Assembly: GCA_963798505.1 (NCBI GenBank) | Contig: CAWCTX010000018.1 | Span: 310,001-374,000, forward strand | From: CAVWSM01 sp963798505 | GTDB lineage: Bacteria; Actinomycetota; Actinomycetes; Jiangellales; Jiangellaceae | Reading direction: 5' to 3' | Length of the DNA stretch: 64,000 bases | The notes under the pieces: model-generated | Told to the model about the DNA's origin: nothing | Database searches by the model: none | What the model saw: only the letters and a program-made list of their open reading frames with translations | In this document: piece after piece, positions 39,587-49,078 of the stretch | How the letters are laid out: the number at the start of each line of letters is the position of its first letter | How positions within the stretch are numbered: the stretch's first letter is position 1 | Made by a program: the position numbers and the translations under genes

Positions 39587-40544
39587 GTGTTGGACACGAT
39601 CCTTAGTCCGCTGTACTTCGTCGTCTCATGGATCATGGTCGGCTGGCACTGGCTGTTCGACCAGGTCATGCCCGACGGTCCGGCGTGGCTGCTGTCGATC
39701 GTCGGCCTCGTCATCGTGGTGCGTGCGGCGCTCATCCCGCTCTTCGTGCGACAGATCCGCGCCAGCCGCAAGCTGGCTCTTCTCCAGCCGCAGATGCGCG
39801 AGCTGCAGAAGAAGTACGGGCACGACAAGCAACGTCTCCAGCAAGAGATGATGGAGCTCTACCGCCAGGAGAAGACCAACCCGTTCTCCTCCTGCCTCCC
39901 GGCGTTGCTCCAGATGCCGGTGTTCTTCGCGCTGTTCCGGGTGCTCAACGGCGCGGCCACCGACGACGCGCACGGTGCGTTTGTCGGCCGTCCGGAGCTG
40001 TTCGAAAGCTTCCAGAACGCTGAGGTCCTCGGCATCAAGCTGACGGACACCTTCATGGGCACCGACTCACTCGCCACCAGGGTCGTCGCGATCGTGCTCG
40101 TGCTGATCATGACCGGGTCCACCTACTTCACCCAGCACCAGCTGATGCGTAAGAACATGCCGAAGGAGGCCCTCGAGGGCCCGTTCGCGCAGCAGCAGAA
40201 GATCCTGCTCTACGTCCTGCCGCTGGGCTTCCTGTTCTCCGGCCTGTTCTTCCCGCTCGGTGTTGTCGTCTACTGGTGCGTCTCGAACCTCTGGACTGGC
40301 GCGCAGCAGTTCTACGTGATTCGCAACATGCCGGCGCCCGAACACGCCCGCCGAGGCGGCCTACAAGGCCCGCATGGAGGCGAAGGCGCGGAAAAAGGGG
40401 AAGGTCGCGGTCCCGGTTGAGGCTGCCGCACCCGAGGCTGCCGCGCCGGCGCCCCCTCCGCGCGTCCAGCCGAAGAAGAAGAGCCGGTCGCAGCGCTCGG
40501 GACCGACGCGTAGCAGCGGGGCCAGCCCGAAGAAGAAGCGCTGA
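39587..40544 (+). CDS. yidC: Membrane protein insertase YidC (one frameshift)
   Basis: YidC/Oxa1 inserts small and Sec-delivered membrane proteins. Five or six membrane helices are visible, with the conserved arginine helix IVGLVIVVRAALIPLFVRQI, the coiled hairpin QMRELQKKYGHDKQRLQQEM, PFSSCLPALLQMPVFFALF and LPLGFLFSGLFFPLGVVVYW. A one-base insertion near 40,343 breaks the start of the basic C-terminal tail (TPAEAAYKARMEAKARKKG ... KKKSRSQRSG), which helps ribosome docking. GTG 39587 follows GAGGAG by ten bases. A TTG at 39578 overlapping the yidD stop is a weaker option. Confidence 0.93.
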
Positions 40545-40619
40545 ACCGCGTTCAACGGCGCACAGACGTAGTCAGGCGCCGGGCGCGGACCGGTGACCCG
40601 TACTTGAGGAGTGAACCCC

Positions 40620-41123
40620 GTGAGTGACGTGACCTCGGCCGACGAGACGGTCGCCCCCTCGAGCCGCGTCGACCTGCTCGAGACGGAGGGCGACATCGCC
40701 GCCGACTACCTCGAGGAGCTCCTCGACATCGCCGACGTCGACGGTGACATCGACATGGACGTCGAGGGGGACCGCGCGATGGTGTCGATCGTCGGGGGCG
40801 ACCTCGACCACCTGGTCGGTGCCGACGGCGAGGTGCTGGACGCCCTTCAGGAGCTGACCCGGCTCGCGGTGCTCCGGGAGACCGGTGAGCGCAGCCGGCT
40901 CATGCTCGACATCACGGGATTCCGGGCCAAGAAGCGCGATGAGCTGACCGAGCTCGCGCGGCAGACGGTCGAGAAGGTCACCGCGTCGGGTGAGGCAGTG
41001 TCGTTGCCGGCCATGACCGCGTTCGAGCGCAAGGTCGTGCACGATGTCGTGACGGCCGCCGGCCTGCACAGCGAGTCCGAGGGCGTCGACCCAGATCGGC
41101 ACATCGTCATCAGCCCGGCCTGA
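40620..41123 (+). CDS. khpB: KhpB/Jag RNA-binding protein (KH and R3H domains)
   Basis: A 167-residue RNA-binding protein linked to cell elongation and small-RNA control in Gram-positive bacteria. It has an acidic linker (DIDMDVEGDRAMVSIVGGD), a KH-like core (DHLVGADGEVLDALQELTRL) and a C-terminal R3H domain (LPAMTAFERKVVHDVVTAAG). GTG 40620 is chosen because TGAGGAG lies eight bases upstream; an in-frame GTG at 40611 overlaps that site. It sits between yidC and rsmG as usual. Confidence 0.9.
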   Translation: MSDVTSADETVAPSSRVDLLETEGDIAADYLEELLDIADVDGDIDMDVEGDRAMVSIVGGDLDHLVGADGEVLDALQELTRLAVLRETGERSRLMLDITGFRAKKRDELTELARQTVEKVTASGEAVSLPAMTAFERKVVHDVVTAAGLHSESEGVDPDRHIVISPA

Positions 41124-41125
41124 GC

Positions 41126-41927
41126 ATGGCGCCGGAGAAGCGTCAGCCGCACGACGTTTCACGTGAAACCGCAGGGCCGCCGCCCGCGGTCGCTGCTGAT
41201 GTTTTCGGCCCGGGCCTAGCCCGGGCCGTTGCCTTTGCCGACCTGCTGGCCAGCGACGGAGTTTTAAGAGGTTTGATTGGCCCCCGCGAGGTGCCTCGAC
41301 TCTGGGACCGTCACCTGCTCAACTGCGGTGTTGTGGCACCGGTTTTCCGTTCCGAGTCGCTTGTGTACGACGTCGGCTCCGGCGCTGGCCTGCCCGGTAT
41401 CGTGATCGCGCTGGCCCGCCCGGACCTACGGATGGTGCTGCTCGAACCGTTGCTCCGCCGCACGACGTTCCTGGAGGAGGCTGTCCGCGTGCTCGAGCTG
41501 CCCAACGTTTCGGTGGTCCGCGGCCGGGCTGAAGAGCTTGCCGGGCACCCCGGCGCCGACTACGCCACCGCCCGGGCGGTCGCGCCACTCGATCGACTTG
41601 TTCGCTGGTGCGCCCCGTTGCTGCGACCAGGTGGCGAGCTCGTCGCACTCAAGGGCGAGGCGGCGACGGAGGAGGTCGACACCGCCTCCGCAATCCTGGC
41701 GGCGTTCGGCGCGCGCGATCGTGCGTGTCGAACAGGTCGGCAGCGACCTGCTGGGGTCTGGGACAACCCTCGTGCGAGCAACGATCGACCGGCCCGCGGG
41801 GAGCGCCAAGGTCAAGAAACCGCGACCAGGTCGCCCAAGGCAAGGCAGGGCCGACGCGCGCGCAGGCAGGCTCACGAGAGGAGCGCAGGCGATGACTCGA
41901 CAGACGGGCCTGGGGATGGCCGGCTGA
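41126..41927 (+). CDS. rsmG: 16S rRNA (guanine527-N7) methyltransferase RsmG (one frameshift)
   Basis: RsmG methylates G527 of 16S rRNA; loss gives low-level streptomycin resistance. The SAM-binding motif VYDVGSGAGLPGIVIALAR, then VSVVRGRAEEL, PGADYATARAVAPLDRL and LRPGGELVALKGE are clear. A one-base insertion near 41,705 shifts the frame before IVRVEQVGSDLLGSGTTLVR. The parS site at 41155-41170 lies inside the first codons and is read as DVSRET. The C-terminus is longer and basic compared with most RsmG, so the last 40 codons are uncertain. Confidence 0.88.
41155..41170. promoter_or_regulatory. parS: parS site 1 (inside rsmG)
   Basis: CGTTTCACGTGAAACC differs from the consensus TGTTTCACGTGAAACA only at the two outer bases. 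It is the ParB nucleation site. It sits within codons 11-16 of rsmG and encodes VSRET. Confidence 0.92.
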
Positions 41928-42096
41928 CGACTCGTCGGCCACGAGCGCCGGTCTGGGATGGCCGACCGCGACCAACGACGACGAATCTCGCTCGCCAGGA
42001 CGATGCCGCCGAGTTGGAGTTGAGTCTCGCGCGTCGCGGTCGAGGCGGATCACGCTTCCGCCGCCGAGCCCAGCGAAGCGGGGCGGCTCCACCCGG

Positions 42097-43168
42097 GTGG
42101 AAGGCTCGCCCGAGGCGGAGCACAACTCGCGCACAGATGTTTCACGTGAAACCGAGACGCGTCCGCGTCCTCGTGTCTTGACCGCGGCGGAGATCGCTGC
42201 GACCGCTCAGGAGGAGCCGGTGGAGGTCGACACCCCGATCGCGATGGAGGCGCGCACGGCGATCCTGGCGACGAGCCGGCGCCGTCCACTTCCGAGGCCT
42301 GATCACACCCGGGTGCTCGTCGTGGCCAACCAGAAGGGCGGCGTGGGGAAGACCACGACCACGGTCAACCTCGCCGCGGCGCTGGCCATGGCCGGGCTCC
42401 GCACACTCGTCATCGACCTCGACCCCCAGGGCAACGCCTCGACGGCGCTGGGGGTCGATCATCACCAAGACATCGCCAGCGTCTATGACGTGCTCGTCGA
42501 CGGGATGCGTCTGGCCGAGATCGTTCAGCAGGCTCCGGACGTCGAGCGGCTGTATCTGCGCCCCGGCGACGATCGAGCTCGCTGGCGCCGAGATCGAGCT
42601 GGTGAGCCTCGTTGCCCGAGAGTCACGGCTGCGGCGCGCGCTGCGGCAGCACCTGGAGGACGCGGAGCGGAGGCGCGGCCGAGTACGACTACGTGTTCAT
42701 CGACTGCCCGCCGTCTCTGGGGCTGCTGACGGTCAACGCCCTCGTCGCCGCCGACGAAGTCCTCATCCCCATCCAGTGCGAGTACTACGCGCTCGAGGGA
42801 CTGACGCAGTTGCTGCGCAACATCGACCTGGTCAAGGCGCACCTGAACCCCACACTCGCGGTGACGACGATCCTGCTGACGATGTATGACGCGCGGACCC
42901 GTCTGGCCGCTCAGGTCGCCGACGAAGTGCGCGCGCCACTTCGGTGATGTCGCCCTCGCGGCCACGATCCCGCGCTCGGTCCGGATCAGCGAGGCGCCGA
43001 GCTATGGGCAGTCGGTGATGACCTACGACCCGACGTCCAGCGGCGCACTGTCCTATCTCGAGGCGGCAACCGAACTTGCGATGCGCGGCGCGTCCTCCAC
43101 GCAACAGGCCGTTGTTGGGACCACCATCGTCGCAAGGAACATTCAGCCGTCAGGAGGCAACTCAGTGA
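42097..43168 (+). CDS. parA: Chromosome partitioning ATPase ParA (several frameshifts)
   Basis: ParA is the deviant Walker ATPase that moves ParB-parS complexes to segregate the origin. The start GTG 42097 gives an N-terminus that contains parS 2 (read as DVSRETE), as in mycobacterial ParA. Motifs are VANQKGGVGKTTTTVNLA, LVIDLDPQGNASTALG, then after shifts near 42,560 and 42,665 VFIDCPPSLGLLTVNAL and IQCEYYALEGLTQLLRN, and after a shift near 42,930 ATIPRSVRISEAPSYGQS. The stop is probably the TGA overlapping the parB GTG at 43165, which needs one more frame change near 43,090-43,160. Confidence 0.9.
42138..42153. promoter_or_regulatory. parS: parS site 2 (inside parA)
   Basis: TGTTTCACGTGAAACC matches the consensus parS except for the last base. 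It lies in the 5' coding region of parA. Confidence 0.93.
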
Positions 43169-44195
43169 GCGAGCGTCGTCGCGGGCTTGGACGCGGGCTC
43201 GGCGCGTTGATCCCCACCGGTCCCGACGCAGCACGAGACCAAGTCGGCGTCGCCCGTGGACGTCTTCTTCCCGGCGCGTGACGGCGGCACCGCCGTCGCC
43301 ACCGTTGACGGGGTCGCACCCGCCGTCACCTCCAACGGGGACGCCACCCACGGCCCCGAGGTGGACGGCCTCGTGCCGGTGGCGGGCGTCTCGTTCGCGG
43401 AGATCCCGGTCGACGCGATCAGGCCCAACCCGCAAGCAACCGCGGCGGTTCTTCGACGAGGAGGCGATGGCTGAGCTCGTCCACTCCATCAAGGAGATCG
43501 GGCTGCTCCAGCCCATCGTCGTGCGGGAGACCGAGCCCGGCTCTTACGAGCTCGTTATGGGGGAGCGCCGTTGGCGAGCCACCCGCGACGCCGGCCTCGA
43601 CACCATCCCCGCGCTGGTCCGCACGACCAGCGACGACGACATGCTGCGCGACGCGTTGCTGGAGAACCTGCACCGCGCCGAGCTGAACCCGCTGGAGGAG
43701 GCAGCCGCCTATCAGCAGCTGCTCGACGACTTCAGCTGCACGCACGACCAGCTCGCGACCAGGATCGGCCGCTCTCGGCCGCAGATCTCCAACACGCTGC
43801 GGCTGCTCAAGCTGCCGCCCGCGGTGCAGCGCCGGGTGGCCGCCGGGGTGCTGAGTGCCGGGCACGCGCGAGCCCTGCTCGGCCTGCCGGACGCGCCGGC
43901 TCAGGAGCGGTTGGCGCAGCGGATCGTGGCCGAGGGCTTGTCGGTGCGGGCGGTCGAGGAGATCGTCATGCTCGGTGGGGACGACCGTCCAGAGCGCGCG
44001 CCGCGCACACCGAAGCCGGTCGCCCCGCGGCTTGCCGACATCGCCACCATGCTGTCGGACCGGCTGGACACGCGGGTCAAGGTGGATCTCGGCCGCACCA
44101 AGGGCAAGGTCACGATCGAGTTCGCGTCGATCGAAGACCTCGAGCGGATTGTCGGCGCCATCGTCACCGAGCCGTCACCGACCGGCGACGGATAG
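43165..44195 (+). CDS. parB: Chromosome partitioning protein ParB (two frameshifts)
   Basis: ParB is the CTP-dependent DNA clamp that loads at parS and spreads. It starts at GTG 43165 (SERRRGLGRGLGALIPTG). One extra base near 43,230 and one near 43,435 break the N-terminal third. The CTP-binding and ParB-box motifs follow: EIGLLQPIVVRE, MGERRWRATRDAGL and LLENLHRAELNPLEEAAAY. Then come the helix-turn-helix ATRIGRSRPQISNTLRLL and the C-terminal dimer domain. All three parS sites lie within 3.1 kb. Confidence 0.92.
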
Positions 44196-44223
44196 CCCCT
44201 CCGCGAAGCCAGCGACAGCCCGA

Positions 44224-44239
44224 TGTTTCACGTGAAACA
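44224..44239. promoter_or_regulatory. parS: parS site 3 (after parB)
   Basis: TGTTTCACGTGAAACA is the perfect 16-base parS consensus. It lies 28 bases after the parB stop in non-coding DNA. Confidence 0.97.
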
Positions 44240-44280
44240 CCAGCGCGCACACACGAGCAATCCGTGAGCGCGATGACTCG

Positions 44281-44305
44281 AAAACCCTTGTGGCGCAAGG
44301 GATTT
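44281..44305. terminator. Candidate bidirectional terminator between parB and the ligase gene
   Basis: AAAACCCTTG-TGGCG-CAAGGGATTT forms a six-pair stem with A-rich and T-rich flanks, suited to stop transcripts from both sides. It lies in the gap between the convergent parB and D-Ala-D-Ala ligase-like genes. The flanking U-tract is short (ATTT). Confidence 0.5.
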
Positions 44306-44351
44306 CGCCGCAAGGCGGTGCTCGAGACCTCGGGCCGAATGAATGCCGCCG

Positions 44352-45306
44352 TCAGTGGCCGCGCTGCGACGCCTGAACCAGCAGATCGCGAAGCACGACG
44401 CCAAAGTCCAGGCCTGCGGCATTGACAGCCTGCGGCAGTAACGACGTCTCGGTCATCCCCGGGGCAACGTTGACCTCGATGAACCACGGGACCCCGGCGT
44501 CATCCACGATCACGTCGCTGCGCGACAGGTCCCGCAGCCCCAGCAACCGGTGAACCTCGACCGCAACCTCGCCAACGGCCTCCGCGGCCGAGCGGGTCAG
44601 CCGTGCCGGGGCGAAGAACTCGGTCTCGCCGGCGGTGTAGCGCGCCTGGTAGTCGTAGATCCCCGACGACGGCACGATCTCCACCGCCGGCAGGGCTCGC
44701 GGGCCGTCACCGGTATCGATGACGGTCACCGCCACCTCGGTCCCACCCACGAAACGCTCGAGCAGCGCCAGGTCTCCGTACGCGTAGCAGCCCACCATCG
44801 CGCCTGGCAGCTCGTCCGGCGACCGCACCACCGAGCACCCAAGCGCAGAGCCGCTCCGGGTCGGCTTCACCACCAAGGGGAGCCCCAGCGTCTGGACAAC
44901 AGCGGACAGGACCGACGATGCGCCGAGCTCGCGGAACGTCGAGTGCGGCAGCACGACGTCGGGCGGCGTGGACAGCCCGGCGGCGGCCACGATGTGCTTG
45001 GCGGCGGGCTTGTCGAAGGCGATGCGGCACGGCGAGGGCTGGGCACCGACGTAGGGGATCCGCAGCAGTTCCAGCACGTCACGCAGCGACCCGTCCTCAC
45101 CCTGCTCGCCGTGCAGCAGCGGCAGGACAGCGCGTAGGGGGGTCGGCGGCCAGCGCGGGCAGCAGCTCGGCGTCGACGTCGCGCAGCTCAGCATCCACAT
45201 CGACGCCACGGAGCGCCTCGACGGCGCGACGCCCGGACCGCAGCGACACGTCGCGCTCGTGGGACAGGCCACCGGCCAGGACGACGACCCGTTCCACATC
45301 GCTCAC
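44352..45306 (-). CDS. D-alanine--D-alanine ligase family ATP-grasp protein (one frameshift)
   Basis: An ATP-grasp ligase related to Ddl, which makes the D-Ala-D-Ala dipeptide of peptidoglycan. Starting at GTG 45306 (AGGAGG seven bases upstream), the N-terminus reads VVVLAGGLSHERDVSLRSG. A shift at the run of six G near 45,135 leads to VLPLLHGEQGEDGSLRDVL and IPYVGAQPSPCRIAFDKPAA. The ATP-grasp core is LPLVVKPTRSGSALGCSVV and the metal site WFIEVNVAPGMTETSLLP. The protein is short (about 317 residues) and may be a paralogue of a main ddl elsewhere. Its place between parB and the aminotransferase is not typical of mycobacteria. Confidence 0.85.
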
Positions 45307-45369
45307 GACAACGCCTCCTCTGCGAGCCCGCCCGGCGGCCGTCACATCCACCGGTCAAGCAACAGCAAA

Positions 45370-46711
45370 CTACGACAAGTCAGGCGCTGGACCGTCGATG
45401 CCCAGCCGACCATGGGCGACCCCGACACCGAACGTCTCCCGCAGCTCGAGCTCCTCCTCGATCACCGCGGCGAGCCGTCGGATGCCCTCCCGGATCCGTT
45501 CCGGCGTGGGGTAGCAGTAGGACAGTCGCATCGACCGGGACCCGAAGCCGTCGGCGTAGAACGCCGTGCCGGGGACGAACGCAACCCGATTGGTGACGGC
45601 GCGGGGGAGCATGGCCTTGGCGTCCAGCCCCTCCGGAAGGGTGACCCAGACGTAGAACCCCCCGAGCGGGCGAGTCCAGTGCGCCGCAGCCGGGAACATG
45701 TCGTCCAGGGCTGACAGCATCGCGTCGCGCCGCTCCCGGTACATCTCACGGAACACCTTGACCTGCTCGAACCAGGGCTGCGTGGCCAGGTAGTGCGAGA
45801 CGGCGAGCTGACTGAACGTCGGCGGGCAGAGAACGCTCGCCTCCGCCGCCAGGACGAGCTTTTCCCGCACACCGTGCGGCGCCACCGCCCAGCCGACCCG
45901 CAGACCCGGGGCGAACGTCTTCGAGAACGACCCGAGATAGATCACACCCTCGGCGTCGTCGGCGCGCAGCGCCCGGGGAATCGACCCGTCGAAGGCGAGC
46001 AGACCGTAGGGGTCGTCCTCGAGCACGAGCACCCCGGCCGACTGGCAGATCGCCAGCACCTCGCGGCGGCGCTCCATCGTGAGCGTCACTCCGGCAGGGT
46101 TGTGGAAGTTGGGGACCGTGTAGAGGAACTTGACCCGTTGCCCGGTCTCCGCGGCGACCGCCAGGGCCTCCCGCAGGCGGTCGGGCACCAGCCCGTCGTC
46201 GTCCATCTCCACATGCACCACATGGGCCTGATATGCCCTGAATGTGCCGAGCGCCCCGACGTATGACGGCGCCTCGGCCAGCACCACATCGCCGGGGTCG
46301 ATGAAAACGCGTGTCACGAGGTCGAGGGCTTGCTGGGAGCCAACCGTGACGACGACGTCGTCGGGGTGGGCGCTGATCCCAGGCAACCGCATCAGGTCAC
46401 AGATCTGCTCACGCAGCGTGGGATCGCCCTGCCCCGATCCGTACTGCAGGGCCTCGGCGCCGCGGTCGCTCGACGACCTCGTGCATGAGGGCGCCGACGG
46501 CATCGAGCGGCAACCCGGAGATGTTGGGCATGCCTCCAGCGAGCGAGACGACTTCCGGTCGCGAGGCGACGGCGAACAGCGCGCGGATCTCGGAGGCGGA
46601 CATCCCCTTGGTGCGCGCGGCATACCGCTCCACGTAGGCATCGAGTCGAGACCCGGCGGCGGCTGCGACAACGCCTCCATCAGGGCGTTCCGGACGTGCT
46701 CGCTCGTCCAC
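45370..46711 (-). CDS. PLP-dependent aminotransferase, class I/II (2-aminoadipate transaminase-like, one frameshift)
   Basis: A fold-type I PLP enzyme. From GTG 46711 the N-terminus continues MSASEIRALFAVASRPEVVS and LAGGMPNISGLPLDAV; a one-base loss near 46,475 shifts the frame before GAEALQYGSGQGDPTLREQI. The PLP site is YLGSFSKTFAPGLRVGWA with the Schiff-base Lys, and VPNFHNPAGVTLTMERR and VLEDDPYGLLAFDG are the cofactor-binding segments. It lacks the GntR DNA-binding domain of MocR regulators. The natural substrate is unknown; related enzymes act on 2-aminoadipate, aromatic or valine-type amino acids. Confidence 0.85.
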
Positions 46712-46817
46712 CGTCTCGCCTCCCTCACGCGTCGTCGCCGGCCCAGGTGAGCACCGGGGCGCGTGCCACTACGATGCCGTACGATCCACCGACCGACGAG
46801 CGAGGGGTGACGTCGGG

Positions 46818-47427
46818 GTGTCGCGCCGACTCGCGAGCCTGACTCTGGACAACCTCGACGACCTGCCAGCGGCGCTGCCGCCGCTGCGTGTTCTGGGAGC
46901 TCGACCCTGTCGCCGCGGAGCGCGCGGTCGAATCAGGGGACCCTGGGCTGGAGAAGGAGGCCTGGATCTCCCAGGTTCTTCTCGAATGGGGCTCGTGCGG
47001 ACGCATCGCGTACGTCGATGGCACGCCGGTCGGCTACATCCTGTACGGGCCACCGACCGCGAGCCCCCGAGCCACCGCATTTCCGACCAGCCCCGTGAGT
47101 CCGGACGCGGCGCTGCTCATGACCGCCTACGTCCTGCCCGAGCTCGCCGGTAGTGGACTGGGGCGGATGCTCGTGCAGGCGGTCGCCAAGGACCTCATCC
47201 ACCGCAACGTCAAGGCGCTCGAGGTCTTCGGCGACGCCACGTGGTCCGGCGCCCACTGCGTGCTACCCGCGGAGTACTTGACGTCGATCGGCTTCAAGAC
47301 CGTACGCCCGCATCATCGATGGCCACGGCTTCGGCTGGAGATGCGCTCCGCCGCCACGTGGCGGGAGGACGTGGAGGTCGCGCTGGAGCGGATCCTGGGT
47401 CAGTTGCAACCGGCGCCCGCGACCTGA
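46818..47427 (+). CDS. GNAT family N-acetyltransferase (one frameshift)
   Basis: An acetyltransferase of about 200 residues. The start GTG 46818 (SRRLASLTLDNLDDLPAAL) is joined, after an extra base near 46,888, to VFWELDPVAAERAVESGD. The GNAT core has IAYVDGTPVGYILYGPP and the acetyl-CoA loop LPELAGSGLGRMLVQAVAKDL, then VKALEVFGDATWSG. This protein is conserved divergent or near the aminotransferase and convergent to cwlM in many actinobacteria. The acceptor is unknown. Confidence 0.8.
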
Positions 47428-47441
47428 CGAGCCTCGTCAGG
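47423..47441. terminator. Hairpin spanning both stop codons of convergent genes
   Basis: CCTGACGA-GCC-TCGTCAGG is a perfect eight-pair stem with a three-base loop. It contains the TGA of the GNAT gene and the TGA (reverse) of cwlM, so the ten bases between the genes form the loop and part of the stem. It may end transcription in both directions, though no U-tract is present. Confidence 0.5.
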
Positions 47442-48574
47442 CCTGCGCAAGGTCGGGCAACCGCAGCATTCCCGTGGCCGAGTCGTGCTCCCGCGGCAGG
47501 TAGACGCCGCTGAACCGCGACCACGATGGCCTCGGCGAGGACGTCGCGGAAGATGGGGTCGGCCAGGCGCGCCGCATCCCCGGGGTTGCTGAGGTAGCCG
47601 ATCTCGGCACGCACCGCGGGCATCCGGGTGTAGCGCAGCAGGTCCCAGGTCTTGGGGTGCCAGCGCAGGTCCACCAGGTCGGTGCGGGCGACGATCTCGC
47701 GCTGGATCAGCCCGGCGAACTGCTCGCCGATGGTGGAGTAGGCACCGTAGCGGTCATTGCCGTAGTAGTAGGTCGCCACACCGCTCGCCTCGGGATTGGC
47801 ATGCGCATCGCAGTGCAGTGACACCAGCAGGTTGGCGCCCGTGTCGTTGGCGAAGATGGCCCGGCTGTGGTCGTCGAGCGGCACCACCGGTGCCCGCCCC
47901 CGCGTGAGGTAGGTCGTCACGCCGGTGGCCGCCAGACGCCCCTCCACCCGGGCCGCGAGGTCCTCGGTGATCGCCGCCTCGTCGAGGCCGTGGCCGGTCA
48001 TCCCGCGGTCCGGGCCACCGTGGCCCGGGTCGATGACCACGACCTTGCCGGGCAGCGCGGGTCCGGCCCGGCGCAGTGCCTCGCTCGCCCGTAGTCGCTC
48101 GGGACGCCCGCCGGTCACGAGTGGCGCGAGACCCGCGAGCGCCTTGAACGTGGCCGGACCGCAGGTGCCGTCGGTCGGGAGGCCGACGTTGCGCTGGAAC
48201 TCGCGGAGCGCCTCTCGGGTCGGATAGTCGAAGACTCCGTCGACCCGCCCGACATCGAAGCCGAGCTCGGACAACTGGTGCTGCAACGCCACGACGTCGT
48301 CGCCGGTGAGCGGGTTGGACAGCACGAACGACAGCAGCCGGTCGCCGAGCCGCCAACGGGCCTCTTCCAAGGCGCGGTAGGTCGCCGGCCCGACGAAGCC
48401 GTCGACGGTCAGACCGCGTTCCTGCTGGAAGTGCCGCACCGCGCGGTCCATCTCGGGGTCGAAGACATCGGCCGCACGTGACGGCGCGGTCAGCAGCCCC
48501 GCCTGGACGAGTCGAGAACGGATCTCCGCAACCGCCGGGCCGCTGTCACCTCTGCGGTAAGCCGGCTGCGTCAT
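47437..48574 (-). CDS. cwlM: N-acetylmuramoyl-L-alanine amidase-like protein CwlM (frameshift near the 3' end)
   Basis: In mycobacteria CwlM is a PknB substrate that, when phosphorylated, activates MurA and ties lipid II supply to growth. Here two peptidoglycan-binding domains (YRRGDSGPAVAEIRSRLVQAG, GDDVVALQHQLSELGFDVG) precede an Amidase_3 domain with zinc ligands in VVIDPGHGGPDRGM, ITEDLAARVEGRL and LVSLHCDAHAN, and the catalytic Glu in RAEIGYLSNPGDAARL. There is no signal peptide, in keeping with a cytoplasmic role. A one-base loss near 47,515 shifts the end; the true C-terminus reads VYLPREHDSATGMLRLPDL and stops at 47437. Confidence 0.9.
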
Positions 48575-48715
48575 GCCTCGTCCCTCCTTGCCCACGTCCC
48601 CGGGCGGCACCGCCCCGGTGGGGTGAGCATCTCAGCCGGGCATCCAAGACCAGATGCCCGGCCCGCCGACCGACCAAACACCGGGCCGCCGGTCACCGGC
48701 GTCGGCGTGATCGGG

Positions 48716-49039
48716 TCAGCCGAGGTAGTCGGCCAGGTCCTTGCGCAGCACGGCCTTGGGCTTGGCGCCGATGATCTGCTTCACGACGACCCCGCCGGAG
48801 TAGACGTTGAGCGCCGGGATCGACGTGATGCGGTAGGCGGCCGCGGTCTCCGGGTTCTCGTCGACGTTGAGACTGACGATGCGCAACTTGTCCTGCTCGG
48901 CCGCGAACTCCTCGAGCACCGGGTGCACCATCCGGCAAGGCCCGCACCATTCGGCCCAGAAGTCCACGAGCACTGGCTGGTCGGCCTGCAGGACCTCGGC
49001 GACGAAGGTGTTGTCGGTGACAGCGGGAAGGTTGGCCAC
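48716..49039 (-). CDS. trxA: Thioredoxin
   Basis: A 107-residue thioredoxin with the redox site DFWAEWCGPCRMVHPVLEEF, cis-proline segment TSIPALNVYSGG and typical C-terminal helix. It follows trxB by 39 bases on the same strand, so the pair is one operon controlled from the trxB promoter. It reduces disulfides in target proteins using electrons from TrxB. Confidence 0.96.
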   Translation of the reverse strand: MANLPAVTDNTFVAEVLQADQPVLVDFWAEWCGPCRMVHPVLEEFAAEQDKLRIVSLNVDENPETAAAYRITSIPALNVYSGGVVVKQIIGAKPKAVLRKDLADYLG

Positions 49040-49078
49040 GAGGGCGCTCCTTATGTGAGAAAGCGGACAGAATAAGGA

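Noticed and set aside
44275..44425. A short plus-strand frame beginning MTRKPLWRKGFRRKAV after parB
   Set aside because: It overlaps the hairpin candidate and the 3' end of the ligase-like gene and shows no family features.
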